Source of the DNA: Opitutaceae bacterium
GTDB lineage: Bacteria; Verrucomicrobiota; Verrucomicrobiia; Opitutales; Opitutaceae
Length of the DNA stretch: 64,000 nt
Assembly: GCA_027490995.1 (NCBI GenBank)
Contig: JAIXWY010000011.1
Location: 1,488,001-1,552,000 of the forward strand
Reading direction: 5' to 3'
A program made the position numbers and the translations under genes. The notes under the pieces were generated by a model, which was given only the letters and a program-made list of their open reading frames with translations, was not told where the DNA came from and searched no databases. Positions within the stretch are counted from its first letter, which is position 1, and each line of letters starts with the position of its first letter. This document shows, one piece after another, positions 44,178 through 53,129 of the stretch.

Positions 44178-44987
44178 TCAGCGGCGGATATAACCGGGGC
44201 CGGCGAGGATCGTGCGCCGCCAGACCGCCGGGCTCACCTTGGTGGCAGCCTTGAAGGTGCGGCCGAAGTCACTCGCCCCGGCGTAGCCGCACTTCGCGGC
44301 GATTTCTTCGAGCTTGTGCGGGGTTTCGATCATCAGGCGCATGGCGGTCTCAAGACGCAGGCGGGCGAATGCGCGGTGCGGTGTCTCGCCGCGAGTGCTA
44401 AGAAAGGCGCGACGCAGCGTGCTTACGGACACGTGCGTAGCCTTGGCGATGGAGGAGAGCGACGGGCTTTCGTCGAGACGCGCGACAAACCAAGCCACGG
44501 CCGCGTCGGCAGTCCGCCGCGCGCGGCTGGCGGGCAACGGTTTCACGGCATCGGGGAGTTTGCGCAGGACCAGCAGCGAGAGTTCGCTGAGGATCATCTG
44601 GTAGAGGAGGCTGCAGAGGTGGGTCGGAGCGGCGAACTCGGCGCGCGCCTGTTTGGCGAGCTCGACCAGGCGGCGACGCTCGTGAGCCTCGAGCGGGACG
44701 GCCAACTGACCGGTGCGCCGCACCGCGGCCTCCAACTGGGGCGGGACGAGGCCAAAGTGGAATGCGGTGATGTAAGCGCGGCACTGGCCGGCCCCGGTCC
44801 ACCCGTGCGCACTACCCGGCGCCGAGATCCAGAGCGTGTTGGCCCGCAGTGCCCCCTTCGGGCCACCCGGGGGCAACGGGGCGCAACGTCCGTTGACCAC
44901 GGCGTAGAACTCCCAGTTCATGCGCGGCGGCGAGGTGGTCGGCTGAAGGCCGAAGCGACGGTACCCGAGGCCAAGGTAGCGGAGCAT
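44178..44987 (-). CDS. AraC family transcriptional regulator
   Basis: This 269-residue regulator has an N-terminal cupin-like ligand domain (about 1-130; MNWEFYAVVNGRCAPL and APGSAHGWTGAGQCRAYIT are typical) and a C-terminal double helix-turn-helix (about 170-265): LSSIAKATHVSVSTLRRAFLSTRGETPHRA and LEEIAAKCGYAGASDFGRTFKAATKVSPAVWRR. Proteins of this type respond to sugars or sugar-derived signals. An ATG at 45056 would add 23 residues; the later one starts right before the cupin. Neighbouring exported proteins of unknown function on the same strand are likely targets. Confidence 0.85.
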   Translation of the reverse strand: MLRYLGLGYRRFGLQPTTSPPRMNWEFYAVVNGRCAPLPPGGPKGALRANTLWISAPGSAHGWTGAGQCRAYITAFHFGLVPPQLEAAVRRTGQLAVPLEAHERRRLVELAKQARAEFAAPTHLCSLLYQMILSELSLLVLRKLPDAVKPLPASRARRTADAAVAWFVARLDESPSLSSIAKATHVSVSTLRRAFLSTRGETPHRAFARLRLETAMRLMIETPHKLEEIAAKCGYAGASDFGRTFKAATKVSPAVWRRTILAGPGYIRR

Positions 44988-45107
44988 GCATGGAGGATGA
45001 ACGGACCGGGACCGGCCGTAAAGCGCGGTCAACACCCCCCGCCGGTATCCAGACAATCGCGTTCGGGAGCGCTGCCCAGGGCGGCTGATCCTGCGGAGAA
45101 CCGGTCG

Positions 45108-46148
45108 TCAGCGGACGAACCAACGCAACGCGTGGTGGCGCACGGAGTCGGTGAACTGCCGCGTGTACGGGTCGAGCAGCCGCCGCGTGACTCTCCCGTC
45201 GGTGCGCAGGTAGAGCCAGCCGTAGTCCCAGCCGCCGCTGCGGTAGAGCGTGGGGATCCCGGGACGCACCCGCACCACCGGCTGGGATCCGACGCTCAGG
45301 AGTTCGTCCTCTAGGTAGCAGTAGCTCGCCCCGCCGTGCACAAAGGTCTCGTGCGCGAGCGTGACTTCTCCGGCGGGGGTGAGATCGTCGCAGAGGCCCT
45401 CGATCGCGACCTTCAGTTCGGCGCCGTTCTGGAACGCACGGATCAGCTCCAGCCGCGAACCCGAGCGCGCACGACCATCGGCGGCGTGACTGTAGACCTC
45501 GGTCCAGTCCGCCCGCACAAACCACGTCATCGACTCAAAATCGTAGATGAAGTTACGACTCGGTGCGTTCGTCCCAGCGTCGAAGACCTCCTGCAAGTGG
45601 TACTTCGGCATCGCCGGATCCGGCACGACCGGGGCGGGCCCGCGCGAGCCCGAGCGCACCTTCTCGTCGAGGAACAGGCGAGCGACGGCCTGCTGACCGT
45701 CCTGATTGTACAAGAACAGTGACAGAGATGGATCCGGACCGAAACCGTTTCCCAGAAGCGAGATCGGCTGGCGAAGGTTGGCGCACGCGGACACCCAGCG
45801 GTTCTCCATCACGTGGGTCACCCGCCAGTCCATCACCTCCTCGACGAGGGCGTGGTTGGGCGAGCCGGGTTCGATGTGCTCATGATGGAAGAACTGAGAC
45901 TTCATCCGCAGGTCGGCACCCGCGCGCACGGCGGCGACGAGCTCGGCCCAATCGCCCTTCCGCAGCCTGCGTTCGTGATCGAGCGCGACGACCGGCCGCC
46001 ACGCGTGGGGCGAGATGCCGGGGCTACCGGCGGGCGCGCTCGCGGAAGGGCTGCCCACCGCCGATCCGGATGTCGCGCCGAGGGCGGAGAGCAGGAGTGA
46101 ATTCCGGAGAAACGCCTTTCGACCATAGCCGCGGGGAGGGGTACTCAT
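45108..46148 (-). CDS. exported protein of unknown function
   Basis: This 346-residue protein starts with a signal containing GRKAFLRNSLLLSALGATSGSA, which resembles a secretion or Tat-type signal. The body is probably beta-rich with several distinctive segments: MKSQFFHHEHIEPGSPNHALVEEVMDWRVTH, VTHVMENRWVSACANLRQPISL, GFGPDPSLSLFLYNQDGQQ, and YHLQEVFDAGTNAPSRNFIYDFESMTW. No family name comes to mind. It lies between XylR and AraC genes, all on the minus strand. The start at 46148 follows a pyrimidine-rich leader, while the frame opens 96 bases earlier without support. Confidence 0.65.
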   Translation of the reverse strand: MSTPPRGYGRKAFLRNSLLLSALGATSGSAVGSPSASAPAGSPGISPHAWRPVVALDHERRLRKGDWAELVAAVRAGADLRMKSQFFHHEHIEPGSPNHALVEEVMDWRVTHVMENRWVSACANLRQPISLLGNGFGPDPSLSLFLYNQDGQQAVARLFLDEKVRSGSRGPAPVVPDPAMPKYHLQEVFDAGTNAPSRNFIYDFESMTWFVRADWTEVYSHAADGRARSGSRLELIRAFQNGAELKVAIEGLCDDLTPAGEVTLAHETFVHGGASYCYLEDELLSVGSQPVVRVRPGIPTLYRSGGWDYGWLYLRTDGRVTRRLLDPYTRQFTDSVRHHALRWFVR

Positions 46149-46266
46149 GGGAAGAGGAGCGAAACGCGCACCCCCTGCCCGGGCAAACGCCTTCTGACCC
46201 CGCATGGTCCGAGCGGAACCCGCCGCCCCGGCGCGGGCGACCACCGATTCCGACCGACCCGCCCGT

Positions 46267-47412
46267 TCAATCCCGGCCCCGGTGCTGCCTGCGGTACGTG
46301 CTCGGAGTGACCCCGAGGCGATGGCGGAACACCACGGAGAAACGCTGCGAATTCGGGAAGGCGCAGCGTTCCGCGATCACCGCGATGGGTAGATCCGACA
46401 TCGTGAGCAAGTCCTGCGCCCGGACCAGCTGCGTCCGCTGGATCTCGTTCAGGATGGTGCGTCCCACCAACGCCCGGAAGCGCGACTGCAGCGCCGTCCG
46501 GGACAGACCGGCCGCCCGGGCCACGTCCTCCACGTAAGGGTTGGTCAAGGCGTGCTCCCGGATGAAGCGTACGGCGCGGGCGACGGCGGGATCGCCCGCG
46601 AACACCACATCGGTCGACCGCCGCGCCGAGATTCCCTCCACCGGCAGCCGGAACGGGCCTCGCATCGTCCGCCCCGTCTCCAGCCGATCCGCGAGGAGGG
46701 CAGCCGCTTCGTAACCGATACGACGTGCCGGCAGTCGGATGCTCGACAGCGGAACGCTCTCGAACTCGACCCAGAAGTCGTCGTCCCCCGCCCCAAGGAC
46801 TGCGACCTCGTCGGGTACGCTCCAGCCCGCCTGCCGAGCGGCGCGCATCAAACCGAGTGCCTGCTCGTCCAGCACGGCAAACACGCCGGCCGGTCGGCGC
46901 AAACGTCCCAGCCAGGCCCCCATCCGACGATCTGAGCCCGAACCGACCCAGAGCGCTCCCTCCTGACCGTGCTGGGCCAGTTCGTCGCGGAAACCTGCAT
47001 GCCGCTCCCGCACGTACGCCTGCGTGAGATCGCCCCAGAAGCCGAACGACCGCGCCCCGCAGAGTCGCAGGTGCTGCGCCGCGAGTCGCCCCACCGCCAC
47101 GTCATCCTGAGTGACTACCGGGATGGTCGAAGCCGGCAGCGCATTCGAGATGTTCACCACGGGAATGCCCAGCCGCGCATACCGCCGCTCCTCCGCGACC
47201 GTGTGGAGCGGGGCGACGATCCCCATGACCCGATCCCGCCGTACCAGGCGCTCGAGACCTCCGCGCAGCTCCGGCTCCAGCCAGCGGTCGACAAACTCGA
47301 GGCGACCGGTCTCGAAGCCAAATCTCCGCGCTCCAATCACCGCCTCCCGAAAGTAGGCCAATCGCGAGTCGGTTACGATCTGAACCCGGAACGGCGGCGG
47401 CGATTCGGCCAT
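46267..47412 (-). CDS. XylR-type regulator (LacI-like sensor fused to AraC-type HTH)
   Basis: This 381-residue regulator joins a periplasmic-binding-protein-like sugar sensor (about 1-275; VQIVTDSRLAYFREAVIGARRFG, GIPVVNISNALPASTIPVVTQDD, GFWGDLTQAYVRERHAGF, VAVLGAGDDDFWVEF) to a C-terminal AraC helix-turn-helix pair (about 285-381; VEDVARAAGLSRTALQSRFRALVG and IAVIAERCAFPNSQRFSVVFRHRLGVTP). E. coli XylR has this layout, and Opitutaceae carry many copies. The gene is divergent from beta-mannosidase, with 189 bases between, so it very likely controls that enzyme in response to a mannoside or related sugar. The ligand is inferred from the neighbour. Confidence 0.92.
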   Translation of the reverse strand: MAESPPPFRVQIVTDSRLAYFREAVIGARRFGFETGRLEFVDRWLEPELRGGLERLVRRDRVMGIVAPLHTVAEERRYARLGIPVVNISNALPASTIPVVTQDDVAVGRLAAQHLRLCGARSFGFWGDLTQAYVRERHAGFRDELAQHGQEGALWVGSGSDRRMGAWLGRLRRPAGVFAVLDEQALGLMRAARQAGWSVPDEVAVLGAGDDDFWVEFESVPLSSIRLPARRIGYEAAALLADRLETGRTMRGPFRLPVEGISARRSTDVVFAGDPAVARAVRFIREHALTNPYVEDVARAAGLSRTALQSRFRALVGRTILNEIQRTQLVRAQDLLTMSDLPIAVIAERCAFPNSQRFSVVFRHRLGVTPSTYRRQHRGRD

Positions 47413-47601
47413 GGATCGGATTTCACAAAAGATATGTCATTTTAGGCAACGCCGGAATCGGGATCGCCTGCTAGGCTATCCATTTCGTGCCCAGCCAGCC
47501 GCCGCCAAGGCGGTTGAACGAGGGTGCGACCTCCGCGTCTTTCTACGTTCCATCTCGTCCCGATACGTTCCTCTTCGTTACCTTTCTCCTCCTGATTCTC
47601 G
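47413..47601. promoter_or_regulatory. divergent control region xylR-like / beta-mannosidase
   Basis: These 189 bases separate the divergent regulator and mannosidase genes. The part next to the regulator is AT-rich for this genome and contains a pseudo-palindrome AAAA-N9-TTTT at 47427-47443, a candidate operator. On the minus strand TTCCGG and TATCTT, 17 bases apart, make a possible promoter for the regulator. The mannosidase side ends in a long pyrimidine-rich tract (47569-47601) without a Shine-Dalgarno sequence. Confidence 0.45.
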
Positions 47602-50109
47602 ATGAAGACCCTTCCTCTCTCCGGCCCCTCCTGGCGGTTCCGCGATGCCTCAGCCAAGACGTGGCTACCGGCTCTTGTCCCGGGCTGCGTACACGCCGAC
47701 CTGCGCCGCGCCGAACGCATCCCGGATCCATTTTATGGGACCAACGAGCTGGACCTTCAGTGGATCGAAGAGCGCGACTGGGAATACGAGACCTGGTTCA
47801 CGGCGCCAGCAGACCTGCGAAACGAGGAGGTGATTGAACTCGTCGCCGACGGCCTCGACACCGTCGCCACCGTCACTCTCAACGGCCACCGGGTCGCCCG
47901 CACGGAGAACATGTTCATCGGCTTCCGGTGGAACGTGAAGCCGTGGCTGCGCTCCGGGCGCAACCGCCTCGTCGTTCGCTTTGACAGCGCGCTTCGGTAC
48001 ATCCGCGAGCGTGGCGGGTTCACGCCGCCCGCCGAGTTCAACGATCCGGTGGGTAACTGCGTGCGCATCCGCAAGCAGCAATGTCAATTCGGCTGGGACT
48101 GGGGTCCCCGCTTCGTCACCGCGGGCATCTGGCGCGACCTGCGCCTTGAGGGCTGGAGCCGTAACCGCCTTGCCGCCGTCCGGATCACCCAACAACACGG
48201 CACCGATGGCGTCACCCTCACGGTCGAGCCGCAGCTGACGCGCCCGGCCGGCAAGATGGCCGCTGGCGTGTCATGCTCAGTCACCGTTTCACTCGACGGC
48301 CGCCCCGTCGCCGTGCAGACGAATGCGCCCGTGGGTCCGCTGTCTCTACCCGTGCGCGAGCCGCAGCTATGGTGGCCCGCCGGCCAGGGCGCCCAGCCGC
48401 TTTACGAGGTGACCGTGGTCGCGCACGATCGCGACGGTGCGGAGCTCGGGCGCTGGCAGCGGCGCATTGGCCTCCGCACAATCGTGCTCGACCGCTCGCC
48501 CGACGCTTGGGGCGAGTCCTTCCGCTTCGTCGTCAACGGCCGCCCCATCTTCCTCAAGGGCGCCAACTGGATTCCCGCGCACAGCTTCGTCGCCGGGTTG
48601 ACCCGAGCCGACTATGCGCGCGACCTGCGGGCCGCCGTCGCGGCGAACATGAACTGCGTCCGCCTCTGGGGCGGTGGCATCTACGAGAGCGAAGATTTCT
48701 ACGACGAGTGTGATGAGCGGGGCCTGCTGGTGTGGCACGACTTCATGTTCGGCTGTACGCTGTATCCCAGTGACGACGCATTCCTCGCGAACGTCGCCGC
48801 CGAGGCCGAGTACCAGATCGGCCGCATCCGCCACCGCGCCTGCCTCGCCCTGTGGTGCGGCAACAACGAACTGCCGCAGATCAACGGCGCCGCACTCCGT
48901 GCGAAAGAGTCGCTGCGCCGCGGTTACGAGAAGCTGTTCCACGTGCTGCTCGCCGACGCAGTCCGCGACCACGACGGAGTCACTCCCTACTGGCCATCCA
49001 GCGAATGGCGCGGGACGTTCGAGAACGGCCATGCCCTCGGTGAGCGCTGTGGCGACACGCACTTCTGGGACGTCTGGCATGCGCGGCATCCGGTCAAGGA
49101 TTACGAGAAGTGGGCCTTCCGCTTCGTTTCCGAGTTCGGCATGCAGAGCTACGCGTCACCGGAGACCAATGCCACGTTCTGCCCGCCGGAGGACAGCAAT
49201 GTCTTCGGTCCGACGATGGAGAACCACCAGAAGAACCGCGCCGGGAACCAAATCATCCTCGATTATGTCTCCCGCCGCTACCGCCTGCCGAAGGATCAGG
49301 ACTCGCTGATCATTCTTTCCCAGCTGAATCAGGCCTACTGCATGCAGACGGGCGTAGAACACTACCGCCGCCTCATGCCGCGATGCATGGGCGCGATCTA
49401 CTGGCAGCTCAACGACTGCTGGCCCGTCGCTTCGTGGAGCTCGATCGAGTTCACCGGTCGCTGGAAGGCGTTGCATCACCTCGCCCGCCGCTTCAACGCC
49501 CCTGCTCTTGTTTCCGCCCACGTGCCGGGTGACGAAACCACCAAGATCGGCAACTACCGCGGTACAACCGTGAGCGAGGTCCACCTCTACACGGTATACG
49601 ATGCGCCCGCGGCCAGCCGGGGTGTCCTTCGCTGGGACCTTTTCCACCTCGACGGGCGCCGGCTCGAGGGCGGCCGTCGAAACGTCGCGCTGCGCCCCGG
49701 CGAGAGCGTCCGTCACGAGACCGTCAACGTCGCCACCGCCATGGCCACCCACGGCCGCGACCATCTCTACCTGCGCATCGCTCTCGATGTCGCCGGACAC
49801 ACGGTCAGCGAGGAGACGGTGTTCCTCGCTCCGCCGCGTTTCCTCGCCCTGCCGCGCGGCCGGATCCGGACCCGCGCCCGGGCGATCGACCGCGGGGGGC
49901 GCGAGTTCGACGTAACGTTCCAGTCCTCCGTCTTCCAGCACCGGGTCCACTTCGACCTCCCCGGACTACGGCACGAGGCCTCGGACAACTTCCTCGAACT
50001 CTACCCGAATGAAGCCAAGACGGTGCGTCTCTCGCTCGCTCGCCCGCTGACGCCAAAGGCCCTGCTCGCCCGCTTGCAGACCGGCTCCCTCGTCGACACC
50101 TACGCCTAA
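47602..50109 (+). CDS. beta-mannosidase, glycoside hydrolase family 2
   Basis: This 835-residue GH2 enzyme removes terminal beta-D-mannose from mannooligosaccharides. It starts with LSGPSWRFRDA and the sugar-binding jelly roll (about 1-180) ending RFGWDWGPRFVTAG-like sequence, here QFGWDWGPRFVT. The Ig-like domain follows, then the TIM barrel (about 290-620): WCGNNELPQ carries the acid/base Glu423 and RFVSEFGMQSYASPE the nucleophile Glu511. YWQLNDCWPVASWSSIEF, the substrate-site block of mannosidases, is intact. No signal peptide is visible, so it is probably cytoplasmic and works on imported oligosaccharides. Control by the adjacent XylR-type regulator is likely. Confidence 0.94.
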   Translation: MKTLPLSGPSWRFRDASAKTWLPALVPGCVHADLRRAERIPDPFYGTNELDLQWIEERDWEYETWFTAPADLRNEEVIELVADGLDTVATVTLNGHRVARTENMFIGFRWNVKPWLRSGRNRLVVRFDSALRYIRERGGFTPPAEFNDPVGNCVRIRKQQCQFGWDWGPRFVTAGIWRDLRLEGWSRNRLAAVRITQQHGTDGVTLTVEPQLTRPAGKMAAGVSCSVTVSLDGRPVAVQTNAPVGPLSLPVREPQLWWPAGQGAQPLYEVTVVAHDRDGAELGRWQRRIGLRTIVLDRSPDAWGESFRFVVNGRPIFLKGANWIPAHSFVAGLTRADYARDLRAAVAANMNCVRLWGGGIYESEDFYDECDERGLLVWHDFMFGCTLYPSDDAFLANVAAEAEYQIGRIRHRACLALWCGNNELPQINGAALRAKESLRRGYEKLFHVLLADAVRDHDGVTPYWPSSEWRGTFENGHALGERCGDTHFWDVWHARHPVKDYEKWAFRFVSEFGMQSYASPETNATFCPPEDSNVFGPTMENHQKNRAGNQIILDYVSRRYRLPKDQDSLIILSQLNQAYCMQTGVEHYRRLMPRCMGAIYWQLNDCWPVASWSSIEFTGRWKALHHLARRFNAPALVSAHVPGDETTKIGNYRGTTVSEVHLYTVYDAPAASRGVLRWDLFHLDGRRLEGGRRNVALRPGESVRHETVNVATAMATHGRDHLYLRIALDVAGHTVSEETVFLAPPRFLALPRGRIRTRARAIDRGGREFDVTFQSSVFQHRVHFDLPGLRHEASDNFLELYPNEAKTVRLSLARPLTPKALLARLQTGSLVDTYA

Positions 50110-50119
50110 TGCCCGGCGT

Positions 50120-50149
50120 CGCGAGGGCTCCTCCGGGAGTGCCCTCGCG
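50120..50149. terminator. bidirectional hairpin between beta-mannosidase and prmB
   Basis: CGCGAGGGC and GCCCTCGCG pair perfectly across a 12-base loop that can itself fold. It lies between two convergent stop codons (50109 and 50172) and probably ends both transcripts. It has no T-run. Confidence 0.6.
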
Positions 50150-50171
50150 TCACCGACGGCCGCAGCGGCTG

Positions 50172-51326
50172 CTACGCGGGACGGCGCCGACCCGCCACCC
50201 GACTCGGGCGCGGCGCGGCTGCGGCCGCGCGAAGGCGGTCCGCACGCACCACACACACGCAGTCGCTGCCGTCGTCAGACGGCAGCCACAGCAGGTCCAG
50301 GTGGCCAAACTCCCGCTCCATCGCGGCCTGCAGCCCACCGACCTCGATCGCGACGATTCCGCGCGGCGCGAGCCGCGATGTCGCCTCAGTCAGGAGACGG
50401 CGGATGATATCGAGCCCGTCGCGACCACCGTCGAGCGCGAGCCGGGGCTCGCGCCGGAACTCCTGAGGCAATCGGTCGCAGACCGCGCTCGGCTCGTAGG
50501 GCGGATTGCTGAGGATCAAATCGTAGCCGCCCGAGGGTGCCGGGACGGAGGCAAAGACGTCGCTCTGATGCAGGTGTACCCGGCGGGAAAGCCCATGCGC
50601 GCGCACATTGGCAGCGGCGACCGCGAGTGCGTCGGGCGAGAGATCGATGGCATCCACCTGCGCGCGTGCGAAATGCTTCGCGAGCAGGATCGCGAGACAA
50701 CCAGAGCCAGTGCAGACGTCGACCACCCGTCGCACGGCGGACGCGGCGCCGGTCAGGAGATCGAGCTGACCCGATTGCAGGTGCTCGACGAAGTAGCTGC
50801 GCGGGATGATGACGCGCTCGTCGATCTGGAAACGCAGACCGCCGAGCCATGCCTCGCCGACGATGTACGCGGCCGGTACGCGGTCGCGCACGCGGCGCTC
50901 CAAACCCTGTCGCAGACGAATGCGCTGCGCGGGGTCCAATCGGCGATCGAGCACCGATTCGTCGCTCTCGAGCGGCCAGTCGAGCAATCGCAGCAAGAGG
51001 AAGAGCGCCTCGTCGTGCGCCGTCGACGCCACCTGCCCCAGCGCCAGGTCGGCATCCGCGTACGCGCGCTCGGCGAACGCCAGCCACGCGCGCAAGGTGG
51101 CGAGTTGTGTGGTGGGCGCGAGTCCCGCGGACGGCGGGGCTGCGGGACTCTTCGCGCGCGAGGATGAGCGCACCGTCACCGCCGGTCCGGGAGCGGGCGC
51201 GTCGGATGGGGGCGGCGTGGGCCTTCCCCGGGAACGCGCGCGCGTCGGGGCGGCAGAGCGGGCTGACGCCGACGTGGATCCGGTGGGGCGGGTAGCTCGA
51301 GGCTTAGGGCTGTTTCGCGTCGCCAT
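50172..51326 (-). CDS. prmB: ribosomal protein L3 N5-glutamine methyltransferase
   Basis: This 384-residue SAM-dependent methyltransferase modifies a glutamine of ribosomal protein L3. The methyltransferase fold has VVDVCTGSGCLAILLA (SAM loop), VDAIDLSPDALAVAAANV and the catalytic NPPYEPSAVCDRLPQEF. The longer segment after NPPY, which reads EFRREPRLALDGGRDGLD, and IIPRSYFVEHL favour PrmB over PrmC. The first about 75 residues are a Pro/Ser/Arg-rich low-complexity extension. The true start could be internal, but no in-frame ATG lies before the conserved part. The gene overlaps the upstream pseudo-rhomboid gene by 23 bases and is likely cotranscribed with it. Confidence 0.85.
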   Translation of the reverse strand: MATRNSPKPRATRPTGSTSASARSAAPTRARSRGRPTPPPSDAPAPGPAVTVRSSSRAKSPAAPPSAGLAPTTQLATLRAWLAFAERAYADADLALGQVASTAHDEALFLLLRLLDWPLESDESVLDRRLDPAQRIRLRQGLERRVRDRVPAAYIVGEAWLGGLRFQIDERVIIPRSYFVEHLQSGQLDLLTGAASAVRRVVDVCTGSGCLAILLAKHFARAQVDAIDLSPDALAVAAANVRAHGLSRRVHLHQSDVFASVPAPSGGYDLILSNPPYEPSAVCDRLPQEFRREPRLALDGGRDGLDIIRRLLTEATSRLAPRGIVAIEVGGLQAAMEREFGHLDLLWLPSDDGSDCVCVVRADRLRAAAAAPRPSRVAGRRRPA

Positions 51327-52107
51327 CGGTCAGCACGTGTTCGTGGTTGCGGATGTGCTCCGGGCAGTAGCACTGGTCGCCCGCGCACTTGGAGCAGTAG
51401 CGGAAATCAAGCTGCGGATGGCTCAAATCTGTCTTGCCGCAGACGTAGCAACGATGCCGTACCTGCGGTCCCTCGCGCCGTTCCGCACCCGCGCGCGCAC
51501 GGCGCACGCCCTGCCGCAGGGAGAGCCACAAATCGTGACCCATGAAGAGGAAGTAATTCGCAAGCGCCGCCACGATCGATAGCCGGGTGGCGAGATCACC
51601 CGTCGCGAAACTCCATCCGTATCCCAGCCATGCAATCAGCGCGAGCCACCGGATCTGAATCGGCAGCACGAGGAACACGTACATCGTGAACGTCGGATTG
51701 AGCTGCGCGAAGGCGAGGAAGATCGATCCGCCAATGAAGAGATTGCTCGCCGGTGCATACGGGGTCACGAACGCCGTCGCGACCACCAGGAGATACCCCA
51801 CGAGCAGAAAGAGGTTGTAGCGCGCGGCGCCCCACTGCTCCTCCAGCGCCGAGCCGCTGAGGTACAAGAAGTAGAGAGCGAAGGCCAGGAACAGCCAGTG
51901 CGCCGCCGGGGGGTCCGCCACGAAGGTCAGGAGACGCCACCACTCCCCCGCCATCACCGCCGCCGGGACCAACATCACCCGCGAGGGATCAAGGAGACCC
52001 AGCAGGGCAGTCAAATACACAAAAGCCTGCGCCACAACCAAATACAGGGTGAGGTGCGGGAGGGCAACGGGACTTAGCCAGCGTTCGAGTCGATGCAGCC
52101 ACGACAT
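51304..52107 (-). CDS. rhomboid-like membrane protein with C-terminal zinc ribbon
   Basis: This 267-residue protein has a rhomboid-like membrane domain with five or six helices (about 20-195): GEWWRLLTFV, LYLSGSALEEQWGAARYNLF, and the Gly-rich helix NLFIGGSIFLAF (122-133). The catalytic Ser could be S128, but the second Gly of GxSG is lost, and the histidine in the last helix is replaced by Asn in ALANYFLFMGHD (181-192). The cytoplasmic tail has four to six cysteines (C220, C223, C238, C241, C246, C248) that form a zinc ribbon. It seems to be a pseudo-rhomboid acting as an adaptor. It overlaps prmB. Confidence 0.8.
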   Translation of the reverse strand: MSWLHRLERWLSPVALPHLTLYLVVAQAFVYLTALLGLLDPSRVMLVPAAVMAGEWWRLLTFVADPPAAHWLFLAFALYFLYLSGSALEEQWGAARYNLFLLVGYLLVVATAFVTPYAPASNLFIGGSIFLAFAQLNPTFTMYVFLVLPIQIRWLALIAWLGYGWSFATGDLATRLSIVAALANYFLFMGHDLWLSLRQGVRRARAGAERREGPQVRHRCYVCGKTDLSHPQLDFRYCSKCAGDQCYCPEHIRNHEHVLTDGDAKQP

Positions 52108-52251
52108 GCGGCGTCAAAGTAGCCCCACCCCGGCTTGGGACGCTACCCGAAAAGCACTTTCCTGCCCACGCGGCCTCAATCCGACCGGTCCCTGAGTCGA
52201 TGTTTTGTCCAGCGCCCACCCTCTCGGGCGCGGTGCTCCCTGCGTCCTTCC

Positions 52252-53034
52252 ATGCTTCTCCGTCATTCACCCCGCCTTCCTTTCCGCCTGATCCGGAGCC
52301 GAGTTTTGGCCGCGTTGGCTCTCGTCACGCTGGTCAGCGCCTCCGCCCTCGCCCAGATCACGCAACCCCGTCCGTTAAATGCGCCTTCCGCCGAGTACCC
52401 GGCCGCACTCCGAAAGTCGCTCCGCGCCGGCCAGGCCGTGATTCAGGTCACCGTTTCCAAGGCGGGTCTCGTCGTCGATGCGGAAGCGAAGTCCGCCGAC
52501 GATCCCGCCTTCGCTGAGGCGGCACTGGCGGCAGTGCGGCAGTGGACGTTTGCGCCCGCTACGCGCGACGGCATACCGTCCGCCTCCTCCATCGATGTAC
52601 CGTTTGTTTTCACCGTTCCGATCGAGGAACAGGTCAACGCGAGCGTCGGGCGCGAGGTGTTCCAAGAGTTCGACCAACCCGTCATCGAGGTTTCCGCCCT
52701 GCGCGTGCGTCCGACTCCGAACAAGCCCGTCGTTCCCATCTACCCGAAGGAACTGATCGGCTCCGGCAAGACCGCCGACTACAAGATCGACTTCATCGTC
52801 ACCCGCGAGGGTCGGGTCATCAATCCGTCAATCCCACCGGAGGGTCCCGATGCCCTGCGTATCGCCGCCCTCGTCGCCATCGCCCGCGCCGAGTTCACGC
52901 CGGTCTTTCATCAGGGACTGGCGGTTAACTGCCGCACCTCCGCGGTGGTTCGGTTGCGCGAGCCCAAGGTCACGCCTCCGCCGCGCACCAAGCCGCTGCC
53001 GGTGTCCGAGCGGGTCAAGCGCGACGATATCTGA
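52252..53034 (+). CDS. exported protein with tandem TonB C-terminal-like domains
   Basis: This 260-residue protein has an N-terminal signal (LAALALVTLVSASALA, cleavage before QITQP) and two TonB-C-like modules. The first (about 35-110) has SAEYPAALRKSLRAGQAVIQVTV, ending AAVRQWTFAPATRDG. The second (about 150-235) has VPIYPKELIGSGKTADYKIDFIV and IAALVAIARAEFTPVFHQG. Both have the YPxxL...G and WxFxPA signposts of TonB-C. There is no ExbB-type gene next to it and no inner-membrane anchor after the signal is removed, so it is not a normal TonB. It may bind partner proteins in the periplasm. The tail is Pro/Arg/Lys-rich. The start follows a pyrimidine-rich leader. Confidence 0.8.
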   Translation: MLLRHSPRLPFRLIRSRVLAALALVTLVSASALAQITQPRPLNAPSAEYPAALRKSLRAGQAVIQVTVSKAGLVVDAEAKSADDPAFAEAALAAVRQWTFAPATRDGIPSASSIDVPFVFTVPIEEQVNASVGREVFQEFDQPVIEVSALRVRPTPNKPVVPIYPKELIGSGKTADYKIDFIVTREGRVINPSIPPEGPDALRIAALVAIARAEFTPVFHQGLAVNCRTSAVVRLREPKVTPPPRTKPLPVSERVKRDDI

Positions 53035-53129
53035 GGCCGCCGACGTTGCCTGCCATGCCCGCATCGCGCGATCCGCGCGGCTAATCCCGTCGACCGGCTG
53101 GCGAGGCGGCAGTGGTCCGCCGACGCAGC

